A stretch of 64,000 bases of DNA, taken from NCBI RefSeq assembly GCF_017742995.1, contig NZ_CP072425.1:620001-684000 (forward strand), given 5' to 3'. The notes beneath the pieces are model-generated. The model was not told the origin of the DNA and did no database searches. It worked only from the letters and a program-made list of their open reading frames with translations. Origin of the DNA: Pseudoalteromonas viridis (GTDB taxonomy: Bacteria; Pseudomonadota; Gammaproteobacteria; Enterobacterales; Alteromonadaceae). The position numbers and the translations under genes were made by a program. Below are positions 46,081 through 55,444 of the stretch, one piece after another. Numbering within the stretch: the stretch's first letter is position 1; each line of letters starts with the position of its first letter.

Positions 46081-47253
46081 ATGTATCGAATTTCTGAGCT
46101 GGCAGCGCAGCTGGGTTTGTCGCGCTCTACTTTATTGTATTACGAAAAGCGCGGACTGCTCTGTGGCCGTCGCGCCAGTAATGGTTATCGGCTATATGGC
46201 GAGCAGGACCTGCAAAAGGTGCGACTGCTACAACAGTTGCAGGCTGGCGGGCTGACGCTGAGTGAGTGCAAACAAGCGCTGGAGGCCAAACTAGACCGCA
46301 CGGTACTGAGCCGCAGGCTCGCCGAGCTGGAAGCCGAGATAGCACACAAGCAACAGGCGCATAGCTTGTTGTCGGCGCTGCTTGGCCGTGGATCGCTGCG
46401 CGACTGGCATACACAGGCCGACAAACTGGCACCCGATGCACATCGAAACTGGCTTGAACAACAAGGCTTTGATGAACAGCAAAGCCTTTACTTAAAATGG
46501 TTATCAAAAGACATGAATGAACACGATACTTATATGGCCGACTTTATGGCGGTCTTTCATCAGTTGGAACGCTGGGGACCGGGCAATGATGCCGATACGC
46601 GCAAGGCGTTAGCGCATATTCCCTTTGCCCCACAAAATGTGCTGGATATCGGCTGCGGTAAAGGCTTTGCCAGCGAGTTGCTCGCTCGTGAAACGCAGGC
46701 GCAGATCACAGCGGTAGATAACGAAGCTGAGGCAATCCAGAGTCTGGCACAGCGGCTACAACATAAAGGACTGGATAAACGCGTCACGCCGCTGTGCGCC
46801 AGTATGACCGCACTGCCCTTTGCACCTGACAGCTTTGATCTGCTCTGGGCCGAAAGTTCGGCTTATATCATGGGCTTTGCAGCAGCGCTTCATGCCTGGC
46901 GCCCGCTTCTGAGTTCAGCCGGTTGCTTAATGATCAGCGATCTGGTGTGGCTAAACGATACGCCCTCAGAACAAGCGCACTTATTCTGGCAACAGGAGTA
47001 CCCGGATATGCAAGCCATTGCGGTGCGGCTGGCACAGATTGAACAGGCTGGCTTCGAGGTTCTGGCGCACTTTACACTGAGTCAGCAGGCCTGGGCGGAC
47101 TATTATGAACCGCTCAAAGCCGAAGTCACACGCTGCCTCAGCCACCAGCCCAACTCTTTGGCACTGCAGGATATGGCCCGGGAAATTGCCATCTATGAGC
47201 AGTATCTTGGCGAGTTCGGCTATCAGATGTTTGTGTTGCAACGCACGGATTGA
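46081..47253 (+). CDS. MerR regulator fused to a SAM-dependent methyltransferase
   Basis: A 390-residue fusion. Residues 1-70 are a MerR winged helix (YRISELAAQLGLSRSTLLYYE, ASNGYRLYGEQDLQKVRLL), residues 75-115 the dimer coiled coil, and about 175-300 a class I methyltransferase with motif I VLDIGCGKGFASELLA, acidic VDNEAEA and post-motif FDLLWAESSAYIMGF. The C-terminal part completes the methyltransferase fold. Presumably ligand or substrate binding by the enzyme domain controls DNA binding. AGGAGGA lies 10 bases before ATG 46081. It is divergent from the small peptide genes. Confidence 0.85.
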   Translation: MYRISELAAQLGLSRSTLLYYEKRGLLCGRRASNGYRLYGEQDLQKVRLLQQLQAGGLTLSECKQALEAKLDRTVLSRRLAELEAEIAHKQQAHSLLSALLGRGSLRDWHTQADKLAPDAHRNWLEQQGFDEQQSLYLKWLSKDMNEHDTYMADFMAVFHQLERWGPGNDADTRKALAHIPFAPQNVLDIGCGKGFASELLARETQAQITAVDNEAEAIQSLAQRLQHKGLDKRVTPLCASMTALPFAPDSFDLLWAESSAYIMGFAAALHAWRPLLSSAGCLMISDLVWLNDTPSEQAHLFWQQEYPDMQAIAVRLAQIEQAGFEVLAHFTLSQQAWADYYEPLKAEVTRCLSHQPNSLALQDMAREIAIYEQYLGEFGYQMFVLQRTD

Positions 47254-47363
47254 GTATCCCGGTGCTGGTAAGTTAAACGATATGGCATTAAAATAGCGCT
47301 TTTGGACAACCAGCGGTGTGCTTATGCTCACATCGCTGCATTGCAACCTGATAGGTCTGACGT

Positions 47364-47987
47364 ATGCCACATCAAAATCGCGGTAATTTGTTTATTCTTT
47401 CAGCGCCTTCTGGTGCCGGAAAGTCAAGTTTGATTAAAGCCCTGCTGGAAAGACAAGATAAGGTCAGGGTCTCGGTGTCTCATACAACCCGTGCGCCTCG
47501 TCCGGGTGAGAATAACGGCGAGCACTATCACTTTGTCTCGGTCGATGAGTTTAAAACCTTAATCAATCAGAATGACTTTTTTGAATGGGCACAGGTATTC
47601 GACAATTACTATGGCACCTCTAAGCAGGCAATTGAAGCCCAATTAGCTGCCGGTATCGACGTGTTTCTCGACATTGACTGGCAAGGTGCCCGTCAGGTGC
47701 GCGAGCTGATGCCTGAAGTAAAAACCATTTTTATTCTGCCACCTTCTAAACAGGCGCTGGAAGAGCGCCTTAATAGTCGCGGTCAGGACTCTCAGGAAGT
47801 CATTGCCTCGCGTATGGAGCAGGCTAAATCTGAGTGCTCACACTACAATGAATTTGACTACCTGCTGGTTAACGATGACTTTGATACCGCTTTAAATGAA
47901 TTAGAGCATATTGTGGTGGCAGCGCGGCTGGAGCTGAAAAAGCAGCAGCTGAGCCAGCATGCGTTGATCGCTGAGTTATTGAAATAA
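47364..47987 (+). CDS. gmk: Guanylate kinase
   Basis: A 207-residue kinase converting GMP to GDP. It has P-loop [36 protein letters not shown] (GMP binding), and [11 protein letters not shown]. It starts the conserved block gmk-rpoZ-spoT, which links guanine nucleotide supply with ppGpp turnover. Confidence 0.97.
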   Translation: MPHQNRGNLFILSAPSGAGKSSLIKALLERQDKVRVSVSHTTRAPRPGENNGEHYHFVSVDEFKTLINQNDFFEWAQVFDNYYGTSKQAIEAQLAAGIDVFLDIDWQGARQVRELMPEVKTIFILPPSKQALEERLNSRGQDSQEVIASRMEQAKSECSHYNEFDYLLVNDDFDTALNELEHIVVAARLELKKQQLSQHALIAELLK

Positions 47988-48151
47988 CTCACTTTCATCG
48001 TGCCCTGTATCGAGTTTAGGTCTGAGGCCTGCCTGCACGGCAACCCCAGACTCTGATGGCCCGATATTTTTTAACCATATACTTGGCGAATCCGGTGCTT
48101 TTTAGTAGACTAGCCCTTTGCTAAATGTATTGAATTTTTTGGAGTGCTTCG

Positions 48152-48427
48152 ATGGCTCGCGTAACAGTAGAAGACGCAGTAGATAAAATTGGTAACCGTT
48201 TCGACCTAATTCTTGTTGCAGCGCGTCGCGCTCGTCAGATTGCAGTCGGTGGTAAAGACCCTATGGTTGAAGCTGAAAATGACAAGCCAACCGTAATCGC
48301 ATTGCGCGAGATCGAAAAAGGCATGGTCACCAGCGATTCACTGGACATGATCGATCGCGAAGAGCAACAAACTCAGGAAGCTGCTGAGCTTGCTGCTGTT
48401 GCTGCAATTGTGGGTGGCAATCGCTAA
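48152..48427 (+). CDS. rpoZ: RNA polymerase omega subunit
   Basis: A 91-residue omega subunit that helps assemble and stabilise RNA polymerase and forms part of a ppGpp site. It begins [20 protein letters not shown], with [11 protein letters not shown], all as in E. coli. GGAG lies 8 bases before the ATG. A hairpin follows before spoT. Confidence 0.97.
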   Translation: MARVTVEDAVDKIGNRFDLILVAARRARQIAVGGKDPMVEAENDKPTVIALREIEKGMVTSDSLDMIDREEQQTQEAAELAAVAAIVGGNR

Positions 48428-48445
48428 TCCACTGCGACCTGTATA

Positions 48446-48480
48446 ACAATAACGCCAGCTTTTTTAGCTGGCGTTATTGT
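48446..48480 (+). terminator. Perfect 15-base hairpin after rpoZ
   Basis: ACAATAACGCCAGCT (48446-48460) and its exact reverse complement (48466-48480) around TTTTT. The tail has only a short T run, so it may be a partial terminator or RNA-stabilising stem between rpoZ and spoT. Confidence 0.6.
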
Positions 48481-48667
48481 TTCTGCGCCACAGGCCGCTG
48501 ACCACCTCATTTTCAGACTAATAAATTGGTTAGTCGATTGGCTTCGAAGTCAATTCATCGTATATTCAGTACTTAACTTATTATTAATACCAATCAAGCA
48601 ACATAGCCTGAGGGCAGGATATGCTATTGCGTCATTGGTGTAACTTCGCTGGAACATTGGAGTGTGA

Positions 48668-50770
48668 ATGTATCTGTTTGAAGGCTTAAAGAAAAAAATA
48701 TCAGAGTATCTGCCACCCGAAGATGTGGAACTGGTGCAAAAAGCCTACGTGGTTGCCCGCGAAGCGCATGAAGGGCAAACCCGCTCCAGCGGCGAGCCTT
48801 ATATTACCCACCCGGTTGAAGTCACGCAGATCCTGGCCAGTATGAAGCTGGACCATGAAACGCTGATGGCGGCCCTGATGCATGATGTAATTGAAGACAC
48901 CGATTTCAGCCAAAAAGACCTGGCCGAGATCTTCGGCGATACCGTTGCCGAGCTGGTGGCTGGCGTCAGTAAACTAGATAAACTCGACTTTAAAGACAAA
49001 AAAGAGTTCCAGGCCGAAAACTACCGCAAAATGATCATGGCCATGACCCAGGATATTCGGGTTATCCTGATCAAACTGGCCGACCGCACGCACAATATGC
49101 GGACCCTGGGCTTTTTACGCCCGGAAAAACGCCGCCGGATAGCCCGCGAGACCCTGGAGATCTTTGCTCCCATCGCCAACCGCCTTGGTATTCACGATAT
49201 TAAGAACGAGCTGGAAGATTTGGGCTTTGCGGCTTTATATCCAATGCGCCACAGAGCACTTAAATCAGAAGTTGCGAAAGCGCGCGGCAACCGTAAAGAA
49301 GTGATCAGCAATATTCAGTCTGAGATTGAATCGCGCCTGGAAGAAGCTGGGATTGATGCCTCGGTCAGTGGCCGTGAGAAGCACCTCTACAGCATCTACA
49401 AAAAAATGCTCAACAAAGAGCTGCTGTTCAACGAAGTGATGGACATTTATGCTTTTCGTATCAACGTCAACAGCATAGATACCTGCTATCGGGTGTTGGG
49501 TGTTGCGCACAACCTCTATAAACCCATCGAAACCCGCTTTAAAGATTATATCGCGGTACCCAAAACCAATGGTTATCAGTCTTTGCATACCTCCTTGGTG
49601 GGGCCGCACGGTATTCCGGTGGAGATCCAAATTCGTACCCACGATATGGATCATATGGCCGACAAAGGGGTGGCAGCACACTGGATGTATAAAAAAGCCG
49701 GTGACAGCTCGGGCCACACCGCGCAGCAACGTGCCAGACAGTGGATGCAAAGCCTGCTTGAGCTACAACAAAGCGCCGGCTCGTCGTTTGAGTTTGTTGA
49801 AAACGTTAAAACTGAGCTGTTCCCGGAAGAGATTTATGTCTTCACGCCGGATGGGCGGATCATTGAATTACCTATGGGCGCCACAGCGGTCGACTTTGCC
49901 TATGCTGTTCATACCGACGTAGGAAACACCTGTGTGGGCGCACGGGTTAACCGCAAACCTTACCCACTGAGCAAGGCGCTGGATACCGGCCAGACTGTCG
50001 AGATCATTACCAGTTCGGGTGCACACCCCAATGCCACCTGGCTCAACTTTATCGTCACGGGTAAAGCGCGTCTGGGCGTACGCAACTACCTCAAGAGTCA
50101 GCACCAGGAAGAATCAATCCTGCTGGGTCGACGCCTACTTGACTCTGCGCTGGGTGAGCATAAGCTGGACGATATTCCCACCGAGCAGATAGACCGGGTA
50201 CTGGAAGAGCACGAGCTCAATACCGTCCTGGAGCTGCTGGTAGAAATTGGCAACGGTAATATCATGAGTATGCTGGTGGCCAAACGCCTGCTGCAAGCCG
50301 ATGATGCCATTGAGAGCCTGGCACAAAAAGCCAAAGCGCCTATCATTGGTACAGAGGGCATGCTGGTGACGTATGCCAAATGTTGTCGCCCGGTTCCGGG
50401 TGACGACATTACCGCTTACGTCAGTCAGGGTAAGGGCTTAATGGTCCACCGTCAGGAATGTAAAAACATCAAAGGCTGGCGCAATGAACGCGCTAAGTAC
50501 TTTGTGGTAAAGTGGGAAGATAACCCCGAGAAAGAATACATCGCAGCACTGCGGGTTGAGATCATCAACCATCAGGGTGCGTTGGCCAAATTAACCAATG
50601 TGGTTGCAAGTACACAAGCCAATATTGTGGAGATAGCAACCGAAGAAAAAGAGAGCAACCTGTACGTGATAGACCTGGGTGTCACCGTGAAAGACAGGAT
50701 CCATGTGGCGAACATTATGCGCCGGATCCGGGTGATGCCAGATGTACAACGTGTAACCAGGAAGCGATAA
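48668..50770 (+). CDS. spoT: Bifunctional (p)ppGpp synthetase/hydrolase SpoT
   Basis: A 700-residue Rel/Spo enzyme of normal length. The HD hydrolase domain (residues 20-160) has [12 protein letters not shown] and [11 protein letters not shown]. The synthetase domain (about 230-360) has [15 protein letters not shown] and [15 protein letters not shown] domain (about 385-445), a helical/zinc-finger part ([14 protein letters not shown]) and a C-terminal ACT domain (about 620-695) follow. It sets ppGpp levels, acting with DksA and omega encoded in this window. Confidence 0.96.
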   Translation: MYLFEGLKKKISEYLPPEDVELVQKAYVVAREAHEGQTRSSGEPYITHPVEVTQILASMKLDHETLMAALMHDVIEDTDFSQKDLAEIFGDTVAELVAGVSKLDKLDFKDKKEFQAENYRKMIMAMTQDIRVILIKLADRTHNMRTLGFLRPEKRRRIARETLEIFAPIANRLGIHDIKNELEDLGFAALYPMRHRALKSEVAKARGNRKEVISNIQSEIESRLEEAGIDASVSGREKHLYSIYKKMLNKELLFNEVMDIYAFRINVNSIDTCYRVLGVAHNLYKPIETRFKDYIAVPKTNGYQSLHTSLVGPHGIPVEIQIRTHDMDHMADKGVAAHWMYKKAGDSSGHTAQQRARQWMQSLLELQQSAGSSFEFVENVKTELFPEEIYVFTPDGRIIELPMGATAVDFAYAVHTDVGNTCVGARVNRKPYPLSKALDTGQTVEIITSSGAHPNATWLNFIVTGKARLGVRNYLKSQHQEESILLGRRLLDSALGEHKLDDIPTEQIDRVLEEHELNTVLELLVEIGNGNIMSMLVAKRLLQADDAIESLAQKAKAPIIGTEGMLVTYAKCCRPVPGDDITAYVSQGKGLMVHRQECKNIKGWRNERAKYFVVKWEDNPEKEYIAALRVEIINHQGALAKLTNVVASTQANIVEIATEEKESNLYVIDLGVTVKDRIHVANIMRRIRVMPDVQRVTRKR

Positions 50771-50780
50771 AGGAAAGACT

Positions 50781-51173
50781 ATGAATAAAGCCATTATTTC
50801 AACCGATCAGGCGCCAGCAGCAATTGGCACCTACAGTCAGGCAGTTAAAGTCGGTACGGCGGTTTACCTTTCGGGGCAGATCCCTTTGGTGCCTGAAACA
50901 ATGGAAGTAATCTCTGAAGATTTCGCAGAGCAAACACAACAGGTATTTAAAAACCTGACAGCCGTATGTGAAGAAGCAGGCGGCCAGCTGCAGGATATGG
51001 TTAAGGTAAACATCTTCCTGACCGACCTAAGTAACTTTGCCACGGTGAATGAAATCATGAGCCAGCACTTTAAAACACCTTACCCGGCACGTGCTGCCAT
51101 TGGTGTTAAAGAGCTGCCTAAGGGTGTACAGATTGAGATTGACGGCATCATGGAGTTGCCTTCAACCAACTAA
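50781..51173 (+). CDS. ridA: RidA family enamine/imine deaminase
   Basis: A 130-residue YjgF/RidA protein that hydrolyses reactive 2-aminoacrylate and related enamines. The signature is complete: [21 protein letters not shown], the catalytic Arg in [15 protein letters not shown], and QIEIDGIME at the end. It starts 10 bases after spoT with AAGGA upstream, so it is probably cotranscribed. A terminator follows at 51201-51223. Confidence 0.95.
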   Translation: MNKAIISTDQAPAAIGTYSQAVKVGTAVYLSGQIPLVPETMEVISEDFAEQTQQVFKNLTAVCEEAGGQLQDMVKVNIFLTDLSNFATVNEIMSQHFKTPYPARAAIGVKELPKGVQIEIDGIMELPSTN

Positions 51174-51200
51174 TACCTGTAACCAGGTTGTACAACCACC

Positions 51201-51223
51201 AAGCCCGCTTTATGCGGGCTTTT
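51201..51223 (+). terminator. Terminator of ridA
   Basis: Arms AAGCCCGC and GCGGGCTT around TTTAT, followed by T residues. Confidence 0.85.
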
Positions 51224-51403
51224 GCTTATCTGAGCGCCGAACTTTCATTATCTTTACTTTGATCTTAAACACTTGACCGCATACTATTAATTTAGCAATC
51301 TGGTGATATGCAGAGCGCTTTGTGCGACTCTAAAATAGCCGCACTTTTTGGCAATTTGAGGTATTTAGCATCGTAGTAAGTGATAAGCAATAAGGATAAG
51401 CCT

Positions 51404-53014
51404 GTGTTTAAACTCGCAAAAAATGGCAATATATTGATGGACGTCGCTTCTGCGTCGCCCCCCAGTGCGGCGTTTGTGGTTGAAGCACTCGAGCGCTCAC
51501 CTTATGCTGACTGCGCAATTGATCACGAGTCCATTGCTGCTTACTTTAAGCAAGATACCCCCGCTGCACAGCTGATTGTGGCGCAGCAAAAAGATGCACA
51601 CATAGAAGTAGCGCTCAGCGAAGACAAAATGCAGGCCATCGCCAGACTCACCACAGCTCAGGGTGGCAAGATGATCAGCCTTGAAGACGCCAAGCGTGCC
51701 ATCGTGAAAGTGGGCGTAACCCGAGGCTATAAACAAGTCTACCTCGAAAACTTACTCAAGCAGCAGCTGGAATCTCCGCCGGGTAGTGAAGTCACCGGTA
51801 TTGTCGCTCAAGGGCGGCCACCTGAAAATGGCACCCCGGCCAAGCTCATGCCGCATGTACAAACATTAAAAGAGCGCCTGAAACAACCTAAATTGCGTGA
51901 AGATGGCACAGTGGATATGCGCGACTTTGGCGCTCTGGCAAGCGTTGCGCCCGGCACCTTGCTGGTTACACAAAGGCCGGCAACCCCAGGTAAAGAAGGC
52001 TTTACCGTTACCGGAGACAGTATAGCGCCTAAACCCGGAGACAGCTTTCAGCTGATGGCCGGTGAAGGCACCGAGATCTCCCCGACCAACCCGCTGCAAC
52101 TGGTTTCGACCATAGCGGGCTGCCCGTCCGATATTCCCAATGGTATGCGGGTAGACGATATCTTTACCATTGCTGATGTTAATGTGCGCAGTGGCCATAT
52201 TGAATTTAGCGGCAGTGTGCTGGTTACCCGCAATGTCGATCCGGGCATGAAAATAAAAGCCCATGGCGATATCACTGTAATGGGCACCGTAGAATCGGGT
52301 GAACTCACTTCGGATGGCAACATCGAAGTACGCGGTGGTGTTATTGGCCATTTGGACCACAGCAACGACGATCAAGGCCTGACCTGTCGCCTGATAGCCA
52401 AAGGCGATGTTCATATCACCCACGGTCAGTACACTTATCTCGAAGGCCAGAATGTCTTTATCCAGAAGCAAAGCAATCACTGTGATATCAAAGCGCGTAA
52501 TCTGTTGCAGGTCGGTCTGGATGAATCGCCTAAAGGTAAGCTCATTGGCGGCACCATTTTGGATGCTAAGATGCTGGTGGCGGGCGAAGTTGGCAGCAGC
52601 TCAGGCGCTACCATGGCGATTTATCTGGCACGCAGTGGCATGGAGATCACCGAACGCACCGATCTTTGTCTGAAAGAGCTGAGCCAGACCGACGAGCAGA
52701 TCAATAACCTGCAAAAGGCGGTCGAAAAAGCCGATCATGTAAAAGACGCCGAAAAGAAAAAAACCTTGCTGGCCAAAATTGGCGCGACACAACAACATTA
52801 CTGCAAACAGGCCGAAGCACTGGAGCATCAGTTGTCGGAATTAGATCATACCCTGCACGACTTGCTTGATAACACCCAGCTGGTCGTTAATACCTCTTTG
52901 CACTCGGGTGTCGAGATCCATATTTTCGACAAAGTGTATAAAACTACCCGCAGCTACCCCCCGTGCAGTGCCAGGCTGATTGAAGGCAAAATCGAAATTG
53001 AATTTAAGATGTAA
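51404..53014 (+). CDS. FapA family (DUF342) protein
   Basis: A 536-residue soluble protein. The N-terminal part is unique. The middle contains the DUF342 beta-helix-like repeats (ADVNVRSGHIEFSGSVLVT, GMKIKAHGDITVMGTVESG, LTSDGNIEVRGGVIGH, CDIKARNLLQVG). A coiled coil follows at about 430-495 and a beta-rich tail. DUF342/FapA proteins are linked to polar flagellum assembly or cell-pole functions in Vibrio and relatives, but no flagellar gene is nearby. GTG 51404 is chosen since AAGGA lies 7 bases upstream; GTG 51380 lacks a site. Confidence 0.82.
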   Translation: MFKLAKNGNILMDVASASPPSAAFVVEALERSPYADCAIDHESIAAYFKQDTPAAQLIVAQQKDAHIEVALSEDKMQAIARLTTAQGGKMISLEDAKRAIVKVGVTRGYKQVYLENLLKQQLESPPGSEVTGIVAQGRPPENGTPAKLMPHVQTLKERLKQPKLREDGTVDMRDFGALASVAPGTLLVTQRPATPGKEGFTVTGDSIAPKPGDSFQLMAGEGTEISPTNPLQLVSTIAGCPSDIPNGMRVDDIFTIADVNVRSGHIEFSGSVLVTRNVDPGMKIKAHGDITVMGTVESGELTSDGNIEVRGGVIGHLDHSNDDQGLTCRLIAKGDVHITHGQYTYLEGQNVFIQKQSNHCDIKARNLLQVGLDESPKGKLIGGTILDAKMLVAGEVGSSSGATMAIYLARSGMEITERTDLCLKELSQTDEQINNLQKAVEKADHVKDAEKKKTLLAKIGATQQHYCKQAEALEHQLSELDHTLHDLLDNTQLVVNTSLHSGVEIHIFDKVYKTTRSYPPCSARLIEGKIEIEFKM

Positions 53015-53036
53015 GGGAGCCCGACCGGGCTCCCTT
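53013..53036. terminator. Hairpin between the FapA-like gene and asnA
   Basis: Perfect 11-base arms AAGGGAGCCCG and CGGGCTCCCTT that include the last two bases of the stop codon. There is no T run. It lies between convergent genes and could block transcription or protect both 3' ends. Confidence 0.6.
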
Positions 53037-53056
53037 ACCGTGTGTCGCCATCGCGT

Positions 53057-54052
53057 CTAAAGTAACCCAGAAACTTCAGCTTTAATATGCTCAGGCCACA
53101 CACCAACCTGGACCTGACCAATATGTTGTTTTTGCAGTAACAGCATCACCAGACGAGACTGGCCAATGCCGCCACCAATGGTTTGTGGCAACGCCCCCGC
53201 CAGCAGGCTCTGATGCCAGTCTTGCTCAAGTCTTTGTTCATCCTGAGTCAGGCTCAGCTGACGCTGCAGACTGTCCGGACACACCCGGATCCCCATGGAC
53301 GAAATTTCAAACGCATCTTCAAGTACCGGGTTCCAGACCAGAATGTCACCGTTGAGACCCTGATACTGGTCGCACGTGGGCGTCGACCAGTCATCATAGT
53401 CCGGCGCTCTGACGTCATGAATTTTGCCATCCCCCAGCTCGCCGCCAATCCCGATCAGAAATACCGCACCGTACTCCTGAGCAATCGCTTTTTCTCTTTG
53501 TTTGGGCGTAAAATCCGGATACATGCGACGCAGCTCCTCACTGTGTACAAAAGTGATGTGCTGCGGTAAAAACGGCGTCAGCCCATAATCAGAGGCCAGT
53601 TGCTGCTCGGTTTCACGAATAGCGCTGTACAGAGTTTGAACCGTTTCTTTAAGTTTATCCAAAGAGCGCTCTGACTGCGCACAGATCACCTGCTCCCAGT
53701 CCCACTGATCAACGTACACAGAGTGTATGGGTGACAGCTTGTCTTCGTCCGGACGTAACGCCTTCATATGCGTATAGAGCCCCTGCCCTGGGGCAAAGCC
53801 ATAATCGCCAAGTGTTTTACGCTTCCACTTTGCCAGTGAATGCACGACCTCAAAGTCGCTGTCACTCAAAGTTTTCACCTTCACCTTAACGGCTTTTTCG
53901 GTGCCGCTGAGGTTATCCTGGATCCCGTCTCCCACTTTTGCCAGGATAGGTGCCTGGACTTCGATCAGACCTAGCTTGTCAGTCAGTTGTTGTGAAAAAA
54001 GTGCTTTTGCACGGGCTATTTGCTGTTGTGTTTGCAGATACTGTTGCAACAT
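53057..54052 (-). CDS. asnA: Aspartate-ammonia ligase
   Basis: A 331-residue ammonia-dependent asparagine synthetase of class II aaRS fold. It has [24 protein letters not shown] (read as [12 protein letters not shown]), [32 protein letters not shown], and the C-terminal [14 protein letters not shown]. It is divergent from asnC, as in E. coli, and expected to be activated by AsnC when asparagine is low. Confidence 0.96.
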   Translation of the reverse strand: MLQQYLQTQQQIARAKALFSQQLTDKLGLIEVQAPILAKVGDGIQDNLSGTEKAVKVKVKTLSDSDFEVVHSLAKWKRKTLGDYGFAPGQGLYTHMKALRPDEDKLSPIHSVYVDQWDWEQVICAQSERSLDKLKETVQTLYSAIRETEQQLASDYGLTPFLPQHITFVHSEELRRMYPDFTPKQREKAIAQEYGAVFLIGIGGELGDGKIHDVRAPDYDDWSTPTCDQYQGLNGDILVWNPVLEDAFEISSMGIRVCPDSLQRQLSLTQDEQRLEQDWHQSLLAGALPQTIGGGIGQSRLVMLLLQKQHIGQVQVGVWPEHIKAEVSGLL

Positions 54053-54195
54053 ATCGGTTTCCTCATTCCCAATGGTGTTGAATAACGGTGCAGGCTTGCT
54101 GCGTTAAATCTATCCTCAACAAAAATGAGTAAAGATTCAATAGTCCATAACAAAAACACCTTTACACTATTTTTTTCGTTAAAAATTAGCTTTAA

Positions 54196-54216
54196 TAATT
54201 ATTGAATCAATAATTA
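54196..54216. promoter_or_regulatory. Probable AsnC operator
   Basis: A perfect palindrome with arms TAATTATTGA (54196-54205) and TCAATAATTA (54207-54216) around one A. It lies 15 bases before asnC and about 145 bases before asnA. Lrp/AsnC proteins bind AT-rich palindromes of this kind. Confidence 0.65.
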
Positions 54217-54231
54217 GTGTGCGAAATATCC

Positions 54232-54690
54232 ATGGAAAATTATCAAATCGATAATCTCGACCGTTCTATCCTTCATGCCTTAATGGACAATGCCAGAACA
54301 CCCTATGCTGAACTGGCCAAACGCTTTGCCGTCAGTGCCGGGACCATTCATGTGCGGGTCGAAAAGATGAAGCAAGCCGGTATTATCGTCGGCACCCGGG
54401 TCAGCATAGATGCCAAACAGCTGGGCTATGACGTGTGTTGTTTTATCGGCGTAAACCTCAAACATGCGCGGGATTACCCCGCTACGATTGAACAACTGGA
54501 AGGGTTTGAAGAAGTCGTTGAAGCCTATTACACCACGGGTAATTACAGCATTTTTATCAAAGTGATGGCGCGCTCTATCGATCACCTTCAGGATGTGCTG
54601 ATCAACAAGATCCAAACCATAGAAGCAATTCAGTCAACCGAAACCCTGATCTCCTTGCAGGCACCAATCATGCGTGAAGTAATGCCTTAG
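54232..54690 (+). CDS. asnC: Transcriptional regulator AsnC
   Basis: A 152-residue Lrp/AsnC regulator. The HTH is at residues 8-55 (LDRSILHALMDNARTPYAEL, VSAGTIHVRVEKMKQAG) and the RAM ligand domain follows (CFIGVNLKHARDYP, EAYYTTGNYSIFIKVM). It is very close to E. coli AsnC, including MENYQIDNLDR at the N-terminus, which fixes the start at 54232. It should sense asparagine and control asnA and itself. Confidence 0.95.
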   Translation: MENYQIDNLDRSILHALMDNARTPYAELAKRFAVSAGTIHVRVEKMKQAGIIVGTRVSIDAKQLGYDVCCFIGVNLKHARDYPATIEQLEGFEEVVEAYYTTGNYSIFIKVMARSIDHLQDVLINKIQTIEAIQSTETLISLQAPIMREVMP

Positions 54691-54743
54691 GGAGGCGCTT
54701 TTTGTTATAATCCCGGCAATTTTGTAGTTAAGAGCTGTAATTG

Positions 54744-55442
54744 ATGGAAGAAAACCGTTTTCAGCGCGTTAAGCGCATTTTGGATCAACGCCAGACTGAT
54801 TTAACTGTGTGTCTGGACGAAGTCCACAAACACCATAATCTGTCGGCCATAGTGCGTACAGCCGATGCGGTCGGCTGCCATCATGTGCATGCGGTATGGC
54901 CGCAGGAACAAAGACGCCTGACCAATAACACCTCAGGTGGCAGTAAAAACTGGGTGGAAACCCATATGCACGACGACATAGATCAGGCCGTTGCCGCGAT
55001 CCGTGCGCAAAACCCAGGTATTCAACTGCTAGCGACTAATCTCAGTGAGACCGCCGTAGATTTTCGCGAGATTGATTATACTAAACCGACTGCCGTCATT
55101 GTTGGACAGGAACGTTTGGGGATCTCAGACCGGGCACTGGAACATGCCGATCAGCATATCGTGATCCCAATGGCTGGTATGGTACAGTCATTAAACGTCT
55201 CAGTGGCTGCAGCCTTGATCTTATATGAAGCACAACGTCAGCGTGAGGAAGCGGGGCTGTATCAGCGCAACGATATGCTCGACCCGGCGATTAAACACAA
55301 GCTATTGTTTGAAGGCTGTCACCCGATCATTGCCAATCGCTGCGTAGAAAAAGGCCTGCCTTACCCAGCACTGGATGAGGTTGGGGAGATCGTTGCCGAC
55401 GAGGCTTTCTGGAACACACTGAAGTTCAGTCAAAAAGGATAA
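54744..55442 (+). CDS. trmH: tRNA (guanosine(18)-2'-O)-methyltransferase
   Basis: A 232-residue SPOUT-class (trefoil knot) methyltransferase. Motif 1 is HNLSAIVRTADAVGCHHVHAVWP, motif 2 TAVIVGQERLGIS, motif 3 IPMAGMVQSLNVSVAAALILYEAQRQR (read in two parts, IPMAGMVQSLNVSVAAAL and LYEAQRQR). A helical tail follows. Its neighbours spoT upstream and recG 2 bases downstream match E. coli, apart from the ridA, FapA, asnA and asnC genes in between. Confidence 0.95.
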   Translation: MEENRFQRVKRILDQRQTDLTVCLDEVHKHHNLSAIVRTADAVGCHHVHAVWPQEQRRLTNNTSGGSKNWVETHMHDDIDQAVAAIRAQNPGIQLLATNLSETAVDFREIDYTKPTAVIVGQERLGISDRALEHADQHIVIPMAGMVQSLNVSVAAALILYEAQRQREEAGLYQRNDMLDPAIKHKLLFEGCHPIIANRCVEKGLPYPALDEVGEIVADEAFWNTLKFSQKG

Positions 55443-55444
55443 TT

